Positions 34,019 through 47,802 of a stretch of DNA of 64,000 nt are shown piece after piece. Under the pieces are notes generated by a model. The model was not told the DNA's origin, did no database searches, and saw only the letters and a list, made by a program, of their open reading frames with translations. Every line of letters starts with the position of its first letter. Position 1 is the stretch's first letter. The translations under genes were made by a program, and so were the position numbers. This stretch comes from Thiocapsa bogorovii (GTDB lineage Bacteria; Pseudomonadota; Gammaproteobacteria; Chromatiales; Chromatiaceae), in NCBI RefSeq assembly GCF_021228795.1, contig NZ_CP089309.1, forward strand, positions 806,001 to 870,000. Reading direction: 5' to 3'.

Positions 34019-36280
34019 CTAGATCACCGATAAGGCTTCAACTCGTTGAAACCCGCGCGGCAGCAAACGCCCGCGGCGCCCGCGTTCGCCCTGGTAGACA
34101 TCCAGATCGGCCGGCTTCAGGGTCAAGGTCCGTTTTCCCGAGAGCAACACGAGACTCCCGCCCTCCGGGACCACGGCGAGCGCGGTCACCATCTCCTCCC
34201 GAGCCGCGGCGCGGGCCGACGGGATTCCGATGATCTTGTTCCCCTTGCCCCGCGGCATCTCGGGAAGCTCCGAAACCGGGAACAGCAGCAGATGCCCCGC
34301 CGTGGTGACGGCCGCAAGCCTGGCGCCCTCGAGGCCGCCTTCCTCCCCGGTCAACGCGACCGGCACCAAGACCTCGGCCCCCTTCGGCAGACTCAACACC
34401 GCCTTTCCGGCCCGAGACTTCGCGTAAAGATCCTCCATGCGGGCGATAAAGCCGTACCCTGCGTCGGAGGCCATCAGCACACGACTTTCGGGAGGCTCGC
34501 CGAGTACCGCGACGAAACGCGCACCGGATGGCGGATCGAGTCGGCCGGTCAAAGGCTCACCCTGCCCACGCGCGGACGGCAGGCTATGGGCCGGCAAGGA
34601 ATAGCTGCGCCCTGTCGAATCGAGAACGACCACGGCTTGACTGCTGCGCACCCGCACCGCCATGAGGAACCGATCTCCGGAGCGATAGCTCAGCCCGGCC
34701 GGATCGACCTCGTGCCCCTTGGCCGCGCGCACCCAGCCCTTCTCCGACAGGACCACGGTCACCGGCTCGCTTGGTGTCAGATCGACCTCGTCGATCGCCG
34801 CCGCGCCGGCGCGTGCGACCAGAGGCGAGCGCCGCGGATCGCCGTACTTCTCGGCATCGAACGTGATTTCCTCGGAGATGAGCCGCTTCAGTGCCGCGGC
34901 GTCGCCCAGGATGGCTTGCAGCCCGTCGCGCTCCTCGGCCAGCTCCGCTTGCTCGGCACGGATCTTCATCTCTTCCAGACGTGCGAGCTGACGCAACCGG
35001 GTGTTCAGCACGTAGTCCGCCTGGGCGTCGGAGAGCGCGAACCGCTCCATGAGCACCGGCTTGGGCTCGTCCTCCGTGCGGACGATGCGGATGACCTCGT
35101 CGATATTGAGAAAGGCGATCAGCAGGCCGTCCAAGAGGTGCAGACGTTCCAGGACCTTATCCAGACGATGTTGCGAGCGCCGCCGGACCGTCTCGGTGCG
35201 GTAGGCCAGCCACTCGACAAGGATATCGCGCAGGGTCATGACCCGCGGCCGACCGTTCAGCGCGATCACGTTCATGTTGACCCGGTAACTGCGCTCCAGA
35301 TCGGTCGTGGCGAACAGGTGCGACATCAGGCGATCGACATCCACGCGATTGGAGCGCGGTACGATCACCAATCGGGTCGGAAACTCATGATCGGACTCGT
35401 CGCGGAAGTCCTCGATCATCGGCAGTTTCTTCGCATTGAACTGCTGCGCGATCTGCTCCAGAACTCGGCTGCCGGAGACTTGATAGGGCAAGGCCGTGAT
35501 GACGATCTCGCCGCGCTCGACCTCGTAGACGGCACGCTGCTTCAGGCTCCCGCCGCCGGTCTGATAGATCTTCGCAAGATCTTCGCGCGGGGTGACGATC
35601 TCGCCGGCAGTCGGAAAATCCGGCCCCGGAACGAAGCGCATCAGGTCCTCGAGTGTCGCGTCCGGATGATCGAGCAGATGGATGCAGGCACGTGCCACCT
35701 CACGCAGGTTGTGCGAAGGGATGTCGGTCGCCATGCCGACGGCGATCCCGGTCGCCCCGTTGAGCAGAAGGTTCGGCAGACGCGCCGGCAGCAGCTTCGG
35801 CTCCTCGAGCGTCCCGTCGAAGTTCGGCTGCCAGTCCACCGTCCCCTGATCGACCTCGTCGAGCAGCAATCCCGCGTAGGGCGTAAGACGCGACTCGGTG
35901 TAGCGCATCGCCGCGAACGACTTGGGATCGTCCGGCGAGCCCCAGTTGCCCTGTCCGTCCACCAGCGGATAGCGATAACTGAAGGGCTGGGCCATCAGCA
36001 CCATCGCCTCGTAACAGGCGGAATCGCCGTGTGGATGGAACTTACCCAGCACATCGCCGACGGTGCGCGCGGACTTCTTGAACTTGGCTGCGGCGGAGAG
36101 CCCGAGCTCCGACATGGCATACAGGATGCGCCGCTGCACGGGCTTGAGCCCGTCACCCACATGGGGCAGGGCACGGTCGAGGATGACGTACATGGAATAG
36201 TCCAGATACGCCTTTTCGGTGAAATCCTTCAGCGGCAGGCGCTCGAGGCCCTCCGCGTTGTAGGTCGTGATTTCCGTCAT
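34019..36280 (-). CDS. parC: DNA topoisomerase IV subunit A ParC
   Basis: ParC breaks and rejoins DNA with ParE to unlink daughter chromosomes. The 753-residue product matches the family. The active-site tyrosine is Y127 in [10 protein letters not shown]. The quinolone-resistance region [10 protein letters not shown] keeps wild-type Ser87 and Glu91 (equivalent to E. coli S80 and E84). The C-terminal beta-pinwheel has the [11 protein letters not shown] box. parE is not in the window. Confidence 0.97.
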   Translation of the reverse strand: MTEITTYNAEGLERLPLKDFTEKAYLDYSMYVILDRALPHVGDGLKPVQRRILYAMSELGLSAAAKFKKSARTVGDVLGKFHPHGDSACYEAMVLMAQPFSYRYPLVDGQGNWGSPDDPKSFAAMRYTESRLTPYAGLLLDEVDQGTVDWQPNFDGTLEEPKLLPARLPNLLLNGATGIAVGMATDIPSHNLREVARACIHLLDHPDATLEDLMRFVPGPDFPTAGEIVTPREDLAKIYQTGGGSLKQRAVYEVERGEIVITALPYQVSGSRVLEQIAQQFNAKKLPMIEDFRDESDHEFPTRLVIVPRSNRVDVDRLMSHLFATTDLERSYRVNMNVIALNGRPRVMTLRDILVEWLAYRTETVRRRSQHRLDKVLERLHLLDGLLIAFLNIDEVIRIVRTEDEPKPVLMERFALSDAQADYVLNTRLRQLARLEEMKIRAEQAELAEERDGLQAILGDAAALKRLISEEITFDAEKYGDPRRSPLVARAGAAAIDEVDLTPSEPVTVVLSEKGWVRAAKGHEVDPAGLSYRSGDRFLMAVRVRSSQAVVVLDSTGRSYSLPAHSLPSARGQGEPLTGRLDPPSGARFVAVLGEPPESRVLMASDAGYGFIARMEDLYAKSRAGKAVLSLPKGAEVLVPVALTGEEGGLEGARLAAVTTAGHLLLFPVSELPEMPRGKGNKIIGIPSARAAAREEMVTALAVVPEGGSLVLLSGKRTLTLKPADLDVYQGERGRRGRLLPRGFQRVEALSVI

Positions 36281-36451
36281 ACCGTCGTCTTGCGCTCACT
36301 GAATCCGCGGTCGGGCATGATGCGGCAAGATGCGGCTCGGGACAAACCCGGGCCGAGGCCCGGACGACGGGATTTCCAGCATGGCGCCCCCGAACGCAGC
36401 CCGATCATTGATCCTGAACCCCGCCGTGGATCCCTTTCTGCGGCACGCATC

Positions 36452-37528
36452 CTACTCGAAAAGATCGAGCTGGCTCCCCGGGAGCAGCGGCCGGCGAAAG
36501 CGGGACGCGTCGAGATCCCACCCGCTGTCCTGTCGGTCCAAGCCGAGGCGCCGCGCGGCTAGGCGAAAGCGCTGAGCAAGCAGTTCGGCCACTGGACCTT
36601 TCCCCGTCATCCGAGTCCCGAAGTCCGGGTCGTTGAGACGTCCGTCTCGGCATTGTCGAATCAGGCTCAGGACCCGCTCGGCCCGATCCGGGACATGCAC
36701 CCGCAGCCAGGCATCGAACAGCTCCGCAACCTCGCGCGGCAGACGGACGAGCAGGCAGCCGGCACGGGAAGCACCCGCCGCAGCGGCGCGCTCCAGGATG
36801 CGTTCCAGATCCGCATCCGTCAGCCCCGGGATCAGCGGCGAGACCAAGACGCCTACGGGCACGCCGGCCTGTGCGAGGGTCTGCACGACCTCCAAGCGCC
36901 GCGCCGGAGACGCCGCCCGCGGCTCCAGCCGACGCGCCAAGTGTGCATCGAGCGTCGTCACGGAGATCTGCACCGCGACCAGTCCAAGCTCGGCCATCGG
37001 GATCAGCAGATCCAGATCGCGCAGGACCAGGGCCGACTTGGTGGTGATGGCGACCGGGTGGCGACAGTCATGCAACACCCGAAGTAGGGAGCGCGTCAGC
37101 GCAAGGCGCCGCTCGATCGGTTGATAGGGATCCGTGTTCGCCCCGAGCACCAGGGTCGCGGGGCGATAACTCCGGGCGGCCAGTTCCTGCTCGAGCTGGC
37201 GCGCCGCATCCGGCTTCCAGAAGAGGCGTGTCTCGAAATCCAGGCCCGGAGATAGGCCCAACCAGGCATGTGTCGGACGCGCATAGCAATAGATACAGCC
37301 ATGCTCGCAACCGCGGAATGGATTCACCGAGCGATCGAAGGGGATGTCGGGCGATTGGTTGTAGCTGATCAGGGTGCGGCTCGTGTCCACCCCAAGCTGC
37401 GTGCGAAGGGGCGGGAGCTCAGCGTCGACCGGCCAACCGTCGTCTTCGGACTCGCGTCGCGCGGCCGAATAGCGCGAGTCCGGGTTTAGGGTTGCACCGC
37501 GTCCGTCCGGCTTGGTCGGTCGAATCAT
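36452..37528 (-). CDS. PA0069-family radical SAM protein
   Basis: The 358-residue radical SAM protein has the 4Fe-4S motif CEHGCIYCYARPTHAW (CxxxCxxC), preceded by the family entry PFDRSVNPFRG and followed by LVLGANTDPYQPIE. The family resembles SPL-like proteins, but its substrate is unknown. The start at 37528 matches the family N-terminus (KPDGRGATLNPDSRY); an ATG at 37606 would add 26 residues without similarity. It is divergent from trmO. Confidence 0.88.
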   Translation of the reverse strand: MIRPTKPDGRGATLNPDSRYSAARRESEDDGWPVDAELPPLRTQLGVDTSRTLISYNQSPDIPFDRSVNPFRGCEHGCIYCYARPTHAWLGLSPGLDFETRLFWKPDAARQLEQELAARSYRPATLVLGANTDPYQPIERRLALTRSLLRVLHDCRHPVAITTKSALVLRDLDLLIPMAELGLVAVQISVTTLDAHLARRLEPRAASPARRLEVVQTLAQAGVPVGVLVSPLIPGLTDADLERILERAAAAGASRAGCLLVRLPREVAELFDAWLRVHVPDRAERVLSLIRQCRDGRLNDPDFGTRMTGKGPVAELLAQRFRLAARRLGLDRQDSGWDLDASRFRRPLLPGSQLDLFE

Positions 37529-37734
37529 TCCAAAAGACACCGCCGGCCGCCAGCTTCCAGCCACCTGCCCTTCAAGATCCCCGAATGCGCTCGTCTTGAC
37601 GGACATTGATCCCGGCTCATCGCGGTCAGGCCCACGACCAAACGATCCCGCATATCACTGCCGGAACCCGGCGACGGGAGGCCTGCGGCATTCTCCGACA
37701 TAATGGGACCCACCCAATCACAGCAGGCGAATGC

Positions 37735-38481
37735 ATGTCCTTCACCTTCGCACCCATCGGCCACATCCGCTCCCCCTACACCGACAAGTTCGGGATCCCG
37801 CGCCAGCCCGGATTGGTGACCGCCGCCGAGGCGCGTGTCGAGCTGCTGCCCGACTTCGCGCGGGAGGAGGCATTCAAAGGGCTCGAAGGCTTCTCGCATG
37901 TCTGGCTCCTCTTCGTCTTTCACGAGGACTGCCTGATCGCCGGCTGGAGCCCGACGGTGCGACCGCCGCGTCTCGGCGGCCGCGAGAGCGTCGGCGTCTT
38001 CTCGAGCCGCGCGCCCTACCGGCCGAACCCCATCGGGATCTCCGCGGTCGAGCAGCTCGGACTCGTCAAAGACGGACGCGGACTCGCGCTCGAGGTGCGC
38101 GGTGTCGATCTCTTGGATGGCACCCCGATCCTCGACATCAAGCCCTATGTCCCTTATGCAGACAGCATTCCTGGAGCCAGAAGCGGCTTCGCCACGGCGC
38201 CCGAGATCGTCGCCGCCGACGTCGACTTTTCCGCGGAGGCCCTCCAAGGCATTGCCGAAGCGGATCCGACCGGGGCGCGCCGACTGCGCACGCTGATCGA
38301 ACAGGTCCTCGCCCAAGATCCGCGCCCGGGCTATATGGGCCGCTACCCCGAACGCCGCGAGTTCGGCCTCCGGCTCTACGATCTGAACGTCCGCTGGAGG
38401 ATCGACGGAAACACCATGTGCGTCGTCACCGTCGAACCGCTTGTCGACACCGCCGCCGGTGGCCGGATCGGCGAAGCCTAA
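37735..38481 (+). CDS. trmO: tRNA (N6-threonylcarbamoyladenosine37-N6)-methyltransferase TrmO
   Basis: TrmO methylates t6A37 to m6t6A37 in tRNA(Thr). The 248-residue product has PIGHIRSPYTDKFGIPRQPG at the N-terminus, the SAM-binding VFSSRAPYRPNPIGIS (about residues 90-106) and DLLDGTPILDIKPYVPYADS. The start at 37735 is set by the family; the upstream frame is non-homologous. It converges with rlmB. Confidence 0.93.
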   Translation: MSFTFAPIGHIRSPYTDKFGIPRQPGLVTAAEARVELLPDFAREEAFKGLEGFSHVWLLFVFHEDCLIAGWSPTVRPPRLGGRESVGVFSSRAPYRPNPIGISAVEQLGLVKDGRGLALEVRGVDLLDGTPILDIKPYVPYADSIPGARSGFATAPEIVAADVDFSAEALQGIAEADPTGARRLRTLIEQVLAQDPRPGYMGRYPERREFGLRLYDLNVRWRIDGNTMCVVTVEPLVDTAAGGRIGEA

Positions 38482-38532
38482 TCCGACAGGCCGCCCCGGA
38501 CGCCCGATACGACCACGCCGGCCGCGGTCGGC

Positions 38533-39327
38533 TCAGGCCCGGCGCTGGCGCAACGCCTCGTAGAGACAAACACCCGCGGCGACCGAGACATTGAGACTCT
38601 CGACGGCGCCGCACATGGGTAGGCGGACCAGCCGATCGCAATGCTCGCGTGTGAGACGACGCAGGCCGGTGCCTTCGCTGCCCATGACCAGGCCGAGCGG
38701 CCCTGTGAGGTCGGCGGCATAGAGCTCGGTGTCCGCATCGCCGCTCGTTCCGGTGAGCCAGATCCCTCGCTCTTTGAGGTAGCCCATGGTCCGGGCCAGA
38801 TTGGTGACCTGCACATAGGGCAGGGTCTCGGCGGCACCGCTGGCGACCTTGCAAACGACCGGCGTGAGACCGACGGCGCTGTCCTTCGGCGCGATGACGG
38901 CATGGACGCCGGCACCTTCCGCGGTGCGCAGACAGGCCCCGAGATTGTGTGGATCCTGCACCTCGTCGAGCAGAAGAAGAAACGGCGGACCTTCGACGCG
39001 CTCGAGGAGTCCATCGAGATCCTGCTCGGAGCGTGCCGCCGGAACACGCACCCAGGCCAGTGCGCCCTGGTGATTGGCGCCCTCGGCTGCGCGCTCCAGT
39101 TCGTCGCGCTCGACCTGGCGGACCTTGACGCCCGCCTGACTCGCGAGATCGGCCAACTCCGCTAACCGCCGGTCCCGACGACTGCGGTCGAGCCAAAGCT
39201 CACCGACCCCTTCGCTCCCGAACTTGATCGCGGCGCGCGCACTGTGAATACCGCCGACCGGATGCAGCCCCGCCGTCGGGCGCCGCACCTCGTCACGGCT
39301 CCCGACGAGGCGTCGCGCAGTCTTCAT
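38533..39327 (-). CDS. rlmB: 23S rRNA (guanosine(2251)-2'-O)-methyltransferase RlmB
   Basis: The 264-residue SpoU-family methyltransferase has an N-terminal substrate-binding domain (about 1-100). The SPOUT trefoil-knot domain has the three SpoU motifs: LLLDEVQDPHNLGACLRTAEGAG, LVMGSEGTGL and LPMCGAVESLNVSVAAGVCLYE. It methylates G2251 in the ribosomal P loop. It is two bases downstream of rnr, the conserved gammaproteobacterial pair. Confidence 0.95.
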   Translation of the reverse strand: MKTARRLVGSRDEVRRPTAGLHPVGGIHSARAAIKFGSEGVGELWLDRSRRDRRLAELADLASQAGVKVRQVERDELERAAEGANHQGALAWVRVPAARSEQDLDGLLERVEGPPFLLLLDEVQDPHNLGACLRTAEGAGVHAVIAPKDSAVGLTPVVCKVASGAAETLPYVQVTNLARTMGYLKERGIWLTGTSGDADTELYAADLTGPLGLVMGSEGTGLRRLTREHCDRLVRLPMCGAVESLNVSVAAGVCLYEALRQRRA

Positions 39328-39329
39328 GG

Positions 39330-41702
<2,373 letters not shown>

Positions 41703-41739
41703 TTGGGCTCGTTCTTGTCCGGAAAAGGTTAGTGTAGCC

Positions 41740-41768
41740 TTGACACCCTTTGGTTGTCTCACTAATAT
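41740..41768 (+). promoter_or_regulatory. Sigma-70 promoter of tRNA-Leu
   Basis: TTGACA (41740-41745), exactly 17 bp and TAATAT (41763-41768) form a near-consensus promoter 52 bp before the tRNA. Confidence 0.85.
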
Positions 41769-41819
41769 TCGCGCCTTGCCACGGGGACGACCTTCTTCAA
41801 GAGATCCCCGGAACCTCAT

Positions 41820-41906
41820 GCCGAGGTGGCGGAACTGGTAGACGCGCATGGTTCAGGTCCATGTGGGCGAAAGCTCGTGGAGGTTCGAGTCCTCTCCTCG
41901 GCACCA
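41820..41906 (+). tRNA. tRNA-Leu (CAG)
   Basis: The 87-nt gene has acceptor stem GCCGAGG/CCTCGGC, anticodon stem CATGG/CCATG around loop TTCAGGT (anticodon CAG), a long variable arm and T loop GTTCGAGTC. A CCA end is encoded. The long variable arm and the anticodon make it a class II leucine tRNA. Confidence 0.97.
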
Positions 41907-42035
41907 TCTTCTCGGCCCCCTGGATCCCCTCGGTCTCTTCAGCCCGCTACGGGCGCTCAACCCTTAAGTACAGCGGCGACCGGAAAGACGGTCGCGCCAA
42001 TCGCTACATTCCCGCCTGGAATTCATCGCCGGTCT

Positions 42036-42599
42036 TCACCGAGCAAACGCTTTTCCGGCTCGGGCGAGCGCTGCTGTTCGCCACATGGGCAGGTACAGCA
42101 TCTTCGGCGAATCACGGCAGGCGAGGAAGCCGAAGCGCCGATAGAACCGCGCCGCCGCTTCGTCCTTGGCATCGACGGCGATTCCGGCACTGCCGACGGA
42201 TTGCGCCGCGCCACGGGCCCGATTCACGGCATCCGCCAACAGGATCCTCCCGAGCCCCTGCCCCTGGATGTCGAGCCGAACTGCCAGGCGACCAAGGCGC
42301 GTCACCGGAATCTGACGCGGATAACGCTTCGCCAACCCAGACGGTAAGGCTTCGACAAGGACGATGGCCGACGACAGGGCATAGAACCCCAAAATGCTGG
42401 ATGAGCCGACACCTGCGTAGCCGTTGCGCTGAAACGCCTGCGCCGCCTCGTCGTCGCGCGGGACTGCAACGAATGTCCGCGAGATGCCTTTGCTCTGATG
42501 CTGTAGAGCGGTTTGCCTCAACCAGGAATCGAGGGCCCCAACGCCGGAGTCAAACCCGCTTCGGTCGTGGCGCCCAGTCAAGGGTTCCAGTGTGATCAT
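42036..42599 (-). CDS. tacT: GNAT acetyltransferase, TacT-type toxin
   Basis: The 187-residue GNAT protein has the acetyl-CoA loop QGQGLGRILLADA near residues 112-124. The TacT-type N-terminus carries FDSGVGALDSWLRQTALQHQ, and ARFYRRFGF has the catalytic tyrosine. TacT toxins acetylate aminoacyl-tRNA and block translation. The ATG at 42599 overlaps the DUF1778 antitoxin gene by about 50 bp, the usual TacA-TacT arrangement. Confidence 0.88.
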   Translation of the reverse strand: MITLEPLTGRHDRSGFDSGVGALDSWLRQTALQHQSKGISRTFVAVPRDDEAAQAFQRNGYAGVGSSSILGFYALSSAIVLVEALPSGLAKRYPRQIPVTRLGRLAVRLDIQGQGLGRILLADAVNRARGAAQSVGSAGIAVDAKDEAAARFYRRFGFLACRDSPKMLYLPMWRTAALARAGKAFAR

Positions 42600-42873
42600 C
42601 ACGTCGCACCGCGTAGTCCTGAAGTGCCGCCGTCAAGGTCTCGTTGGGCGGCAGCGGGTTATCGAGCGCACGCAGAAAGGCATCGGCGTCACGTTCGGAC
42701 AGACGAATGACCCGCTCCTGCTCGATAATGCGCTCGGCCTCGCGCAACGCCGTTTGGACGATGAACTGGTTGACCGTCGCGCCCACCATGCCTGCCGCAA
42801 TCTCCAGTGTCTTTTGGACGTCGGCGGGTACACGGGCGGTAATGCGGCCGCGGTCGATCGATGCTGTTGACAT
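42550..42873 (-). CDS. tacA: DUF1778 antitoxin, TacA type
   Basis: The 107-residue antitoxin has an N-terminal ribbon-helix-helix (ITARVPADVQKTLEIAAGMVG), then FIVQTALREAERII and LSERDADAFLRALDNPLPPNETL, typical DUF1778 segments. The C-terminal tail would bind the GNAT toxin. AGGAGAT precedes the ATG. It lies upstream of and overlapping the toxin, with autoregulation expected for the class. Confidence 0.9.
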   Translation of the reverse strand: MSTASIDRGRITARVPADVQKTLEIAAGMVGATVNQFIVQTALREAERIIEQERVIRLSERDADAFLRALDNPLPPNETLTAALQDYAVRRDDHTGTLDWAPRPKRV

Positions 42874-43053
42874 GAGAATATCTCCTGATCGCCTGACACA
42901 AGCATCTTAGCAAAGTGGTGACATTTTGTCACCTCACGCGATTGCGACGCTGCGCCGGCTTCGGCGATCGATGGAGCTGCGAAACATCCGTGGACCTCAC
43001 GGCGTCCGTTTCGTCGATGATCCTGTCTGCGGACTCGACTCCTTTGTTCGGGT

Positions 43054-43737
43054 TCAATCCTCGATCCGCCGAACCCCATCGAAATTCTCAACGACCGGAT
43101 GATCACCGAAGTGCCAGGTCACGCCTTCGCGGCGCAGGGCGGTCGTCGCCATCCCGGCATCGCTGGCGGCATCGAGCTCTTCTCGGATGTCCGAGAGGAA
43201 GAGGATCTCTCCGGGCGGCAGACCGATCTCGGAAGCAATGGCACCGTAGGATTCGGGCTCGCGCTTCACGCCGATGCGCGTGTCAAAGAAGCCGGAAAAA
43301 ATCGGCGTGAGGTCGCCGTAGTCGGTGTGCCCGAACAGTAGCTTCTGAGCGTGCACCGATCCCGACGAATACACATAGAGCCGCAGGCCAGCGCCATGCC
43401 AGGCTCGAAGGCGACGGACAGCATCTGGGTAGATGTGGCCCCGGAAGTCGCCGCGGGCATAACCCTCCTCCCAAATCAGCCCCTGCAGTGCCTTGAGCGG
43501 GGTGATCTTGCGGTCGGTCGCGATCCAGTCGAGCAACTGCCTGATCAGCGCCTCGTCGTCGCCGGATCCACCCGCGGCGGCGCGTGCATCTTCGAGCAAC
43601 TGCGTCACCTGCGGATCGTCGCGATGCGCCCGCACAAAGTCGGGCAGCCGCTCTGCGGCGTAGGGAAAGAGCACGTCCTTGACGAACGAGAGGCTCGAGG
43701 TCGTCCCCTCGATGTCGGTGAGGATCGCCTTGATCAT
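43054..43737 (-). CDS. mtnC: Enolase-phosphatase E1 MtnC
   Basis: MtnC converts 2,3-diketo-5-methylthiopentyl-1-phosphate to the acireductone. The 227-residue HAD hydrolase shows DIEGTTSSLSFV (nucleophile Asp near residue 8), VYSSGSVHAQKLLFG, a KREPESYGAIA lysine motif and FLSDIREELDAA. It is the last gene of mtnB-mtnD-mtnC. Confidence 0.95.
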   Translation of the reverse strand: MIKAILTDIEGTTSSLSFVKDVLFPYAAERLPDFVRAHRDDPQVTQLLEDARAAAGGSGDDEALIRQLLDWIATDRKITPLKALQGLIWEEGYARGDFRGHIYPDAVRRLRAWHGAGLRLYVYSSGSVHAQKLLFGHTDYGDLTPIFSGFFDTRIGVKREPESYGAIASEIGLPPGEILFLSDIREELDAASDAGMATTALRREGVTWHFGDHPVVENFDGVRRIED

Positions 43738-43746
43738 GTGGACTGA

Positions 43747-44286
43747 CTACTCGAAGCGGGGAAAGCGCGACGCGATGTCGCTGCCGGTGAAGTTGGCGAC
43801 CCAGCCTTCCGGGTTGGTGAAGAGACGGATCGCGGTGAAGTGCGGACGCGGGCCCATGTCGAACCAGTGGGTCGTGCCGTCGGGGACGCTGATGAGATCG
43901 CCCTGCTCGCAGATCACGGCGTAGACGCGGCCGCCGGTATGCAAATAGAAGAGACCGCTGCCCTCGACGAAGAAGCGCACCTCGAACTCGGTGTGGGTGT
44001 GCTCGTTCAGGAACTTCGCGCGCAGGGCCTCGCGGTCGGGGTGGTCCGGCGTCATGCGCAGGACATCCACCGAGCCGAAGCCGTAGTCGGAGATCAGACG
44101 GTCGATATCGGTGCGATAAGCGGCGATGACGTCGTCGGGCGTCGCTTCCGGCGCCAGGACGCGGTCGGCCTGCCAGCGCTCGAAATTGACACCGATCGCG
44201 TCCAGCTCGCGCCGGATGTCGGCGAAGTCCGTAAAGACTGCATCGGGGACGGGGCGGTCTTCGGTGTGAATGCGCAGCTCGCTCAT
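43747..44286 (-). CDS. mtnD: Acireductone dioxygenase MtnD
   Basis: MtnD oxidises the acireductone to the 2-keto precursor of methionine plus formate. The 179-residue cupin has the metal motif [16 protein letters not shown] and [10 protein letters not shown]. The ATG overlaps the mtnB stop by four bases. It is followed by mtnC nine bases after its stop. Confidence 0.95.
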   Translation of the reverse strand: MSELRIHTEDRPVPDAVFTDFADIRRELDAIGVNFERWQADRVLAPEATPDDVIAAYRTDIDRLISDYGFGSVDVLRMTPDHPDREALRAKFLNEHTHTEFEVRFFVEGSGLFYLHTGGRVYAVICEQGDLISVPDGTTHWFDMGPRPHFTAIRLFTNPEGWVANFTGSDIASRFPRFE

Positions 44287-44903
44287 CGGCTCATACTCCT
44301 CGTGAGGGTTTCGCATTCGAGCAGGAACTCGAACGCCTCGATCCGCCGACGCGCTTCGGCGACGTTGCTGCCCCAGGTATAGAGGCCGTGACCGGCAATC
44401 AAGTAGCCGGACAGATCCGGCGTGCGCTCCAGCGCCTGCTCCACCTCGAGCGCCAGACGCCCGATATCCTGGTCGTTGGGGAAGACGGGCAGTGCGAGCC
44501 GGGTCTTGTGGGTCTCGATCCCGGGCAACGCCTTCAAGACCTCGTAGTCGGAGAGCATCAAGGCGTCGCCGGCCAGGCGAGAGAGCACGGTGGCGTTGAC
44601 CGAGTGGGTGTGCAGCACGGCACCGATGGCCGGATCGCGTCGGTACAACATCAGATGGAGCTCGGTCTCGGCGGACGGGCGACAGCCCGCGGTCAGGATT
44701 CCGCCTCCGAGATCCATCGCCATGATCCCGCTCGCGTCGAGCTCGCCCTTGTGACGCCCCGACACGGTGATGGCGATGCGGCGCTTATCCAGACGCGCGG
44801 AGAGGTTTCCGGAGGTCGCCGGCAACCAGCCACGCGAAAAGCAAAAGTGCCCGACGTCGATGAGCTCGGCGGCGCGCTGTTTGAAGACCTCGGGATCGTC
44901 CAT
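44283..44903 (-). CDS. mtnB: Methylthioribulose-1-phosphate dehydratase MtnB
   Basis: The 206-residue class II aldolase-like enzyme dehydrates methylthioribulose-1-phosphate. Signatures are [16 protein letters not shown], the zinc motif [12 protein letters not shown] and [13 protein letters not shown]. The ATG at 44903 is used; a TTG at 44921 would add six residues. It begins the mtnB-mtnD-mtnC operon. mtnA, mtnP and mtnK are not in the window. Confidence 0.93.
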   Translation of the reverse strand: MDDPEVFKQRAAELIDVGHFCFSRGWLPATSGNLSARLDKRRIAITVSGRHKGELDASGIMAMDLGGGILTAGCRPSAETELHLMLYRRDPAIGAVLHTHSVNATVLSRLAGDALMLSDYEVLKALPGIETHKTRLALPVFPNDQDIGRLALEVEQALERTPDLSGYLIAGHGLYTWGSNVAEARRRIEAFEFLLECETLTRSMSR

Positions 44904-45043
44904 CTCGGTTCTGCCGGACAAATCCGCAATCTAAGGCAGAATCCGGATGAGGTCCAATGGTGGAGGCAGATTCAACCGCCGCGATGCGATGCGATGCAGC
45001 CCGCCCGGCCGAACCGCCGGGCGGACCGAGTCGGTCCCGCTCC

Positions 45044-45814
45044 TTATTTCACCAAGTCGCGGTAGGCATGCCAGGTCGCATGCCCGAGCAGCGGAAAGAT
45101 CGCCACCATGCCGACAAGGAAGGTCGCGAACCCTATGGCGACCAGGATGACGATCAGGGCGGCCCACAGGATCATCGCCGGCAGATCGGCAAGCGTGACA
45201 CGGATGCTGGTGCGCACGGCTGTCGGCGAATCCACGTGACGGTCGATGATGAGCGGGACCGCGACGACCGATCGCGCAAAGACGACACATGCGAGAAGAC
45301 CGCCGACCACGGCGTAGGAGATCATCTGCGCCCGGGTCAACTGCTCGAGCACGCCACCCCACATCGTCGCCTCGACGCCCGGACCGGCACTTCCCAAGGC
45401 CAGATACAGCATCAGCGTGGAGGCCGCAAACCAGATCGCACCGATCGCCAACAGCTCGGACGAGAACCGAATCAGGGCCGTGCGATGCTCCGCAAGGACC
45501 GAGAGCGAGGTGTCGAAATCGGCGGGCTCCCCGGCCGCGAGACGACGCGACAGCTCGCACAAGCCCGCCGCAAAGAGCGGCCCGACCAGCAGGAAGCCGG
45601 AAACGGCTGCGGCGATGAAATACGGATGCCGCCAAAAGCCGAGGATCACCGCACCCAGCACGGAGACAAGCAATCCGTAGGCGAGGCTGGCGCCGGGGGT
45701 CCGGCGGAGATCCTCCCAACCTCTGCCCAGCCAGACGAAGGGTTTTGCCAAAGAAACTTGCATGACAGGCAACGCATGGCCGCCATGTCCGCTCAGGTAG
45801 GTGACGAGACTCAT
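45044..45814 (-). CDS. DUF2189 family membrane protein
   Basis: The 256-residue protein with six or so hydrophobic helices belongs to DUF2189. It is recognised by the N-terminal PFVWLGRGWEDLRRTPGASLAYG and GPLFAAGLCELSRRLAAGEPAD segments and the terminal LLGHATWHAYRDLV. Function is unknown. Confidence 0.88.
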   Translation of the reverse strand: MSLVTYLSGHGGHALPVMQVSLAKPFVWLGRGWEDLRRTPGASLAYGLLVSVLGAVILGFWRHPYFIAAAVSGFLLVGPLFAAGLCELSRRLAAGEPADFDTSLSVLAEHRTALIRFSSELLAIGAIWFAASTLMLYLALGSAGPGVEATMWGGVLEQLTRAQMISYAVVGGLLACVVFARSVVAVPLIIDRHVDSPTAVRTSIRVTLADLPAMILWAALIVILVAIGFATFLVGMVAIFPLLGHATWHAYRDLVK

Positions 45815-46202
45815 GATTCTTCCTCCCGACGGTTGTCGTGTCTACCGACAGGGGTTGCCGGAACGGCGGCGAGGATCTTCACGGCATCGCGAAAGGATGC
45901 GTTTGAAGGTGGCTCGCTGGTCTGGATAAGATCCGATGCACTGCCTCCCGGAAACCCGATCGGCGCGGACTTCAAAACCAACTTTTGCGCTTGGTCTTCA
46001 GTGAGAGACTAGTCGCGGGAGGATTGGTTCGCAAGTCACGTCGATGACGTGTATCGATGATTCGAGTCGCTGACCTGGCTCGACAGCGATTACGACTCCG
46101 GGAAACGCCGGTTGAGACAGGCGTCCGGACAGGACGTCGCCCAGAGGCGTCCCGGCCTCGCGGCGTGAAAAACCGGCGGGAATCCTTTCCCGCCGTGCGC
46201 GG
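45815..46202. other. Intergenic region upstream of DUF2189 and downstream of degP (388 bp)
   Basis: No gene is supported. It contains a perfect CACGTC-GAT-GACGTG palindrome at 46037-46051 and the degP terminator at 46168-46195. Confidence 0.5.
46168..46195 (-). terminator. Intrinsic terminator of degP
   Basis: On the minus strand a 9-bp stem CGGCGGGAA/TTCCCGCCG (loop of four) is followed by GG and a T5 run, just past the degP stop at 46203. Confidence 0.8.
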
Positions 46203-47675
<1,473 letters not shown>

Positions 47676-47802
47676 CGTTGTCTCCAATGAATTGACTTGT
47701 TCAATCGAAATCGCTCGATTCTCCCACGTGCTCCGACGCCGCTCGCCTCTGCGATGCCGTCGGCTGATCGCTCGATCGCCGACGCGGCAATCATCCGCGA
47801 GC

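Noticed and set aside
34046-36562. 838-residue rightward ORF antisense to parC
   Set aside because: Shadow of parC; no motif, biased composition.
41750-41849. Rnr start at 41849
   Set aside because: That reading would cross a near-consensus tRNA promoter and the tRNA gene on the other strand, and has no similarity to RNase R N-termini.
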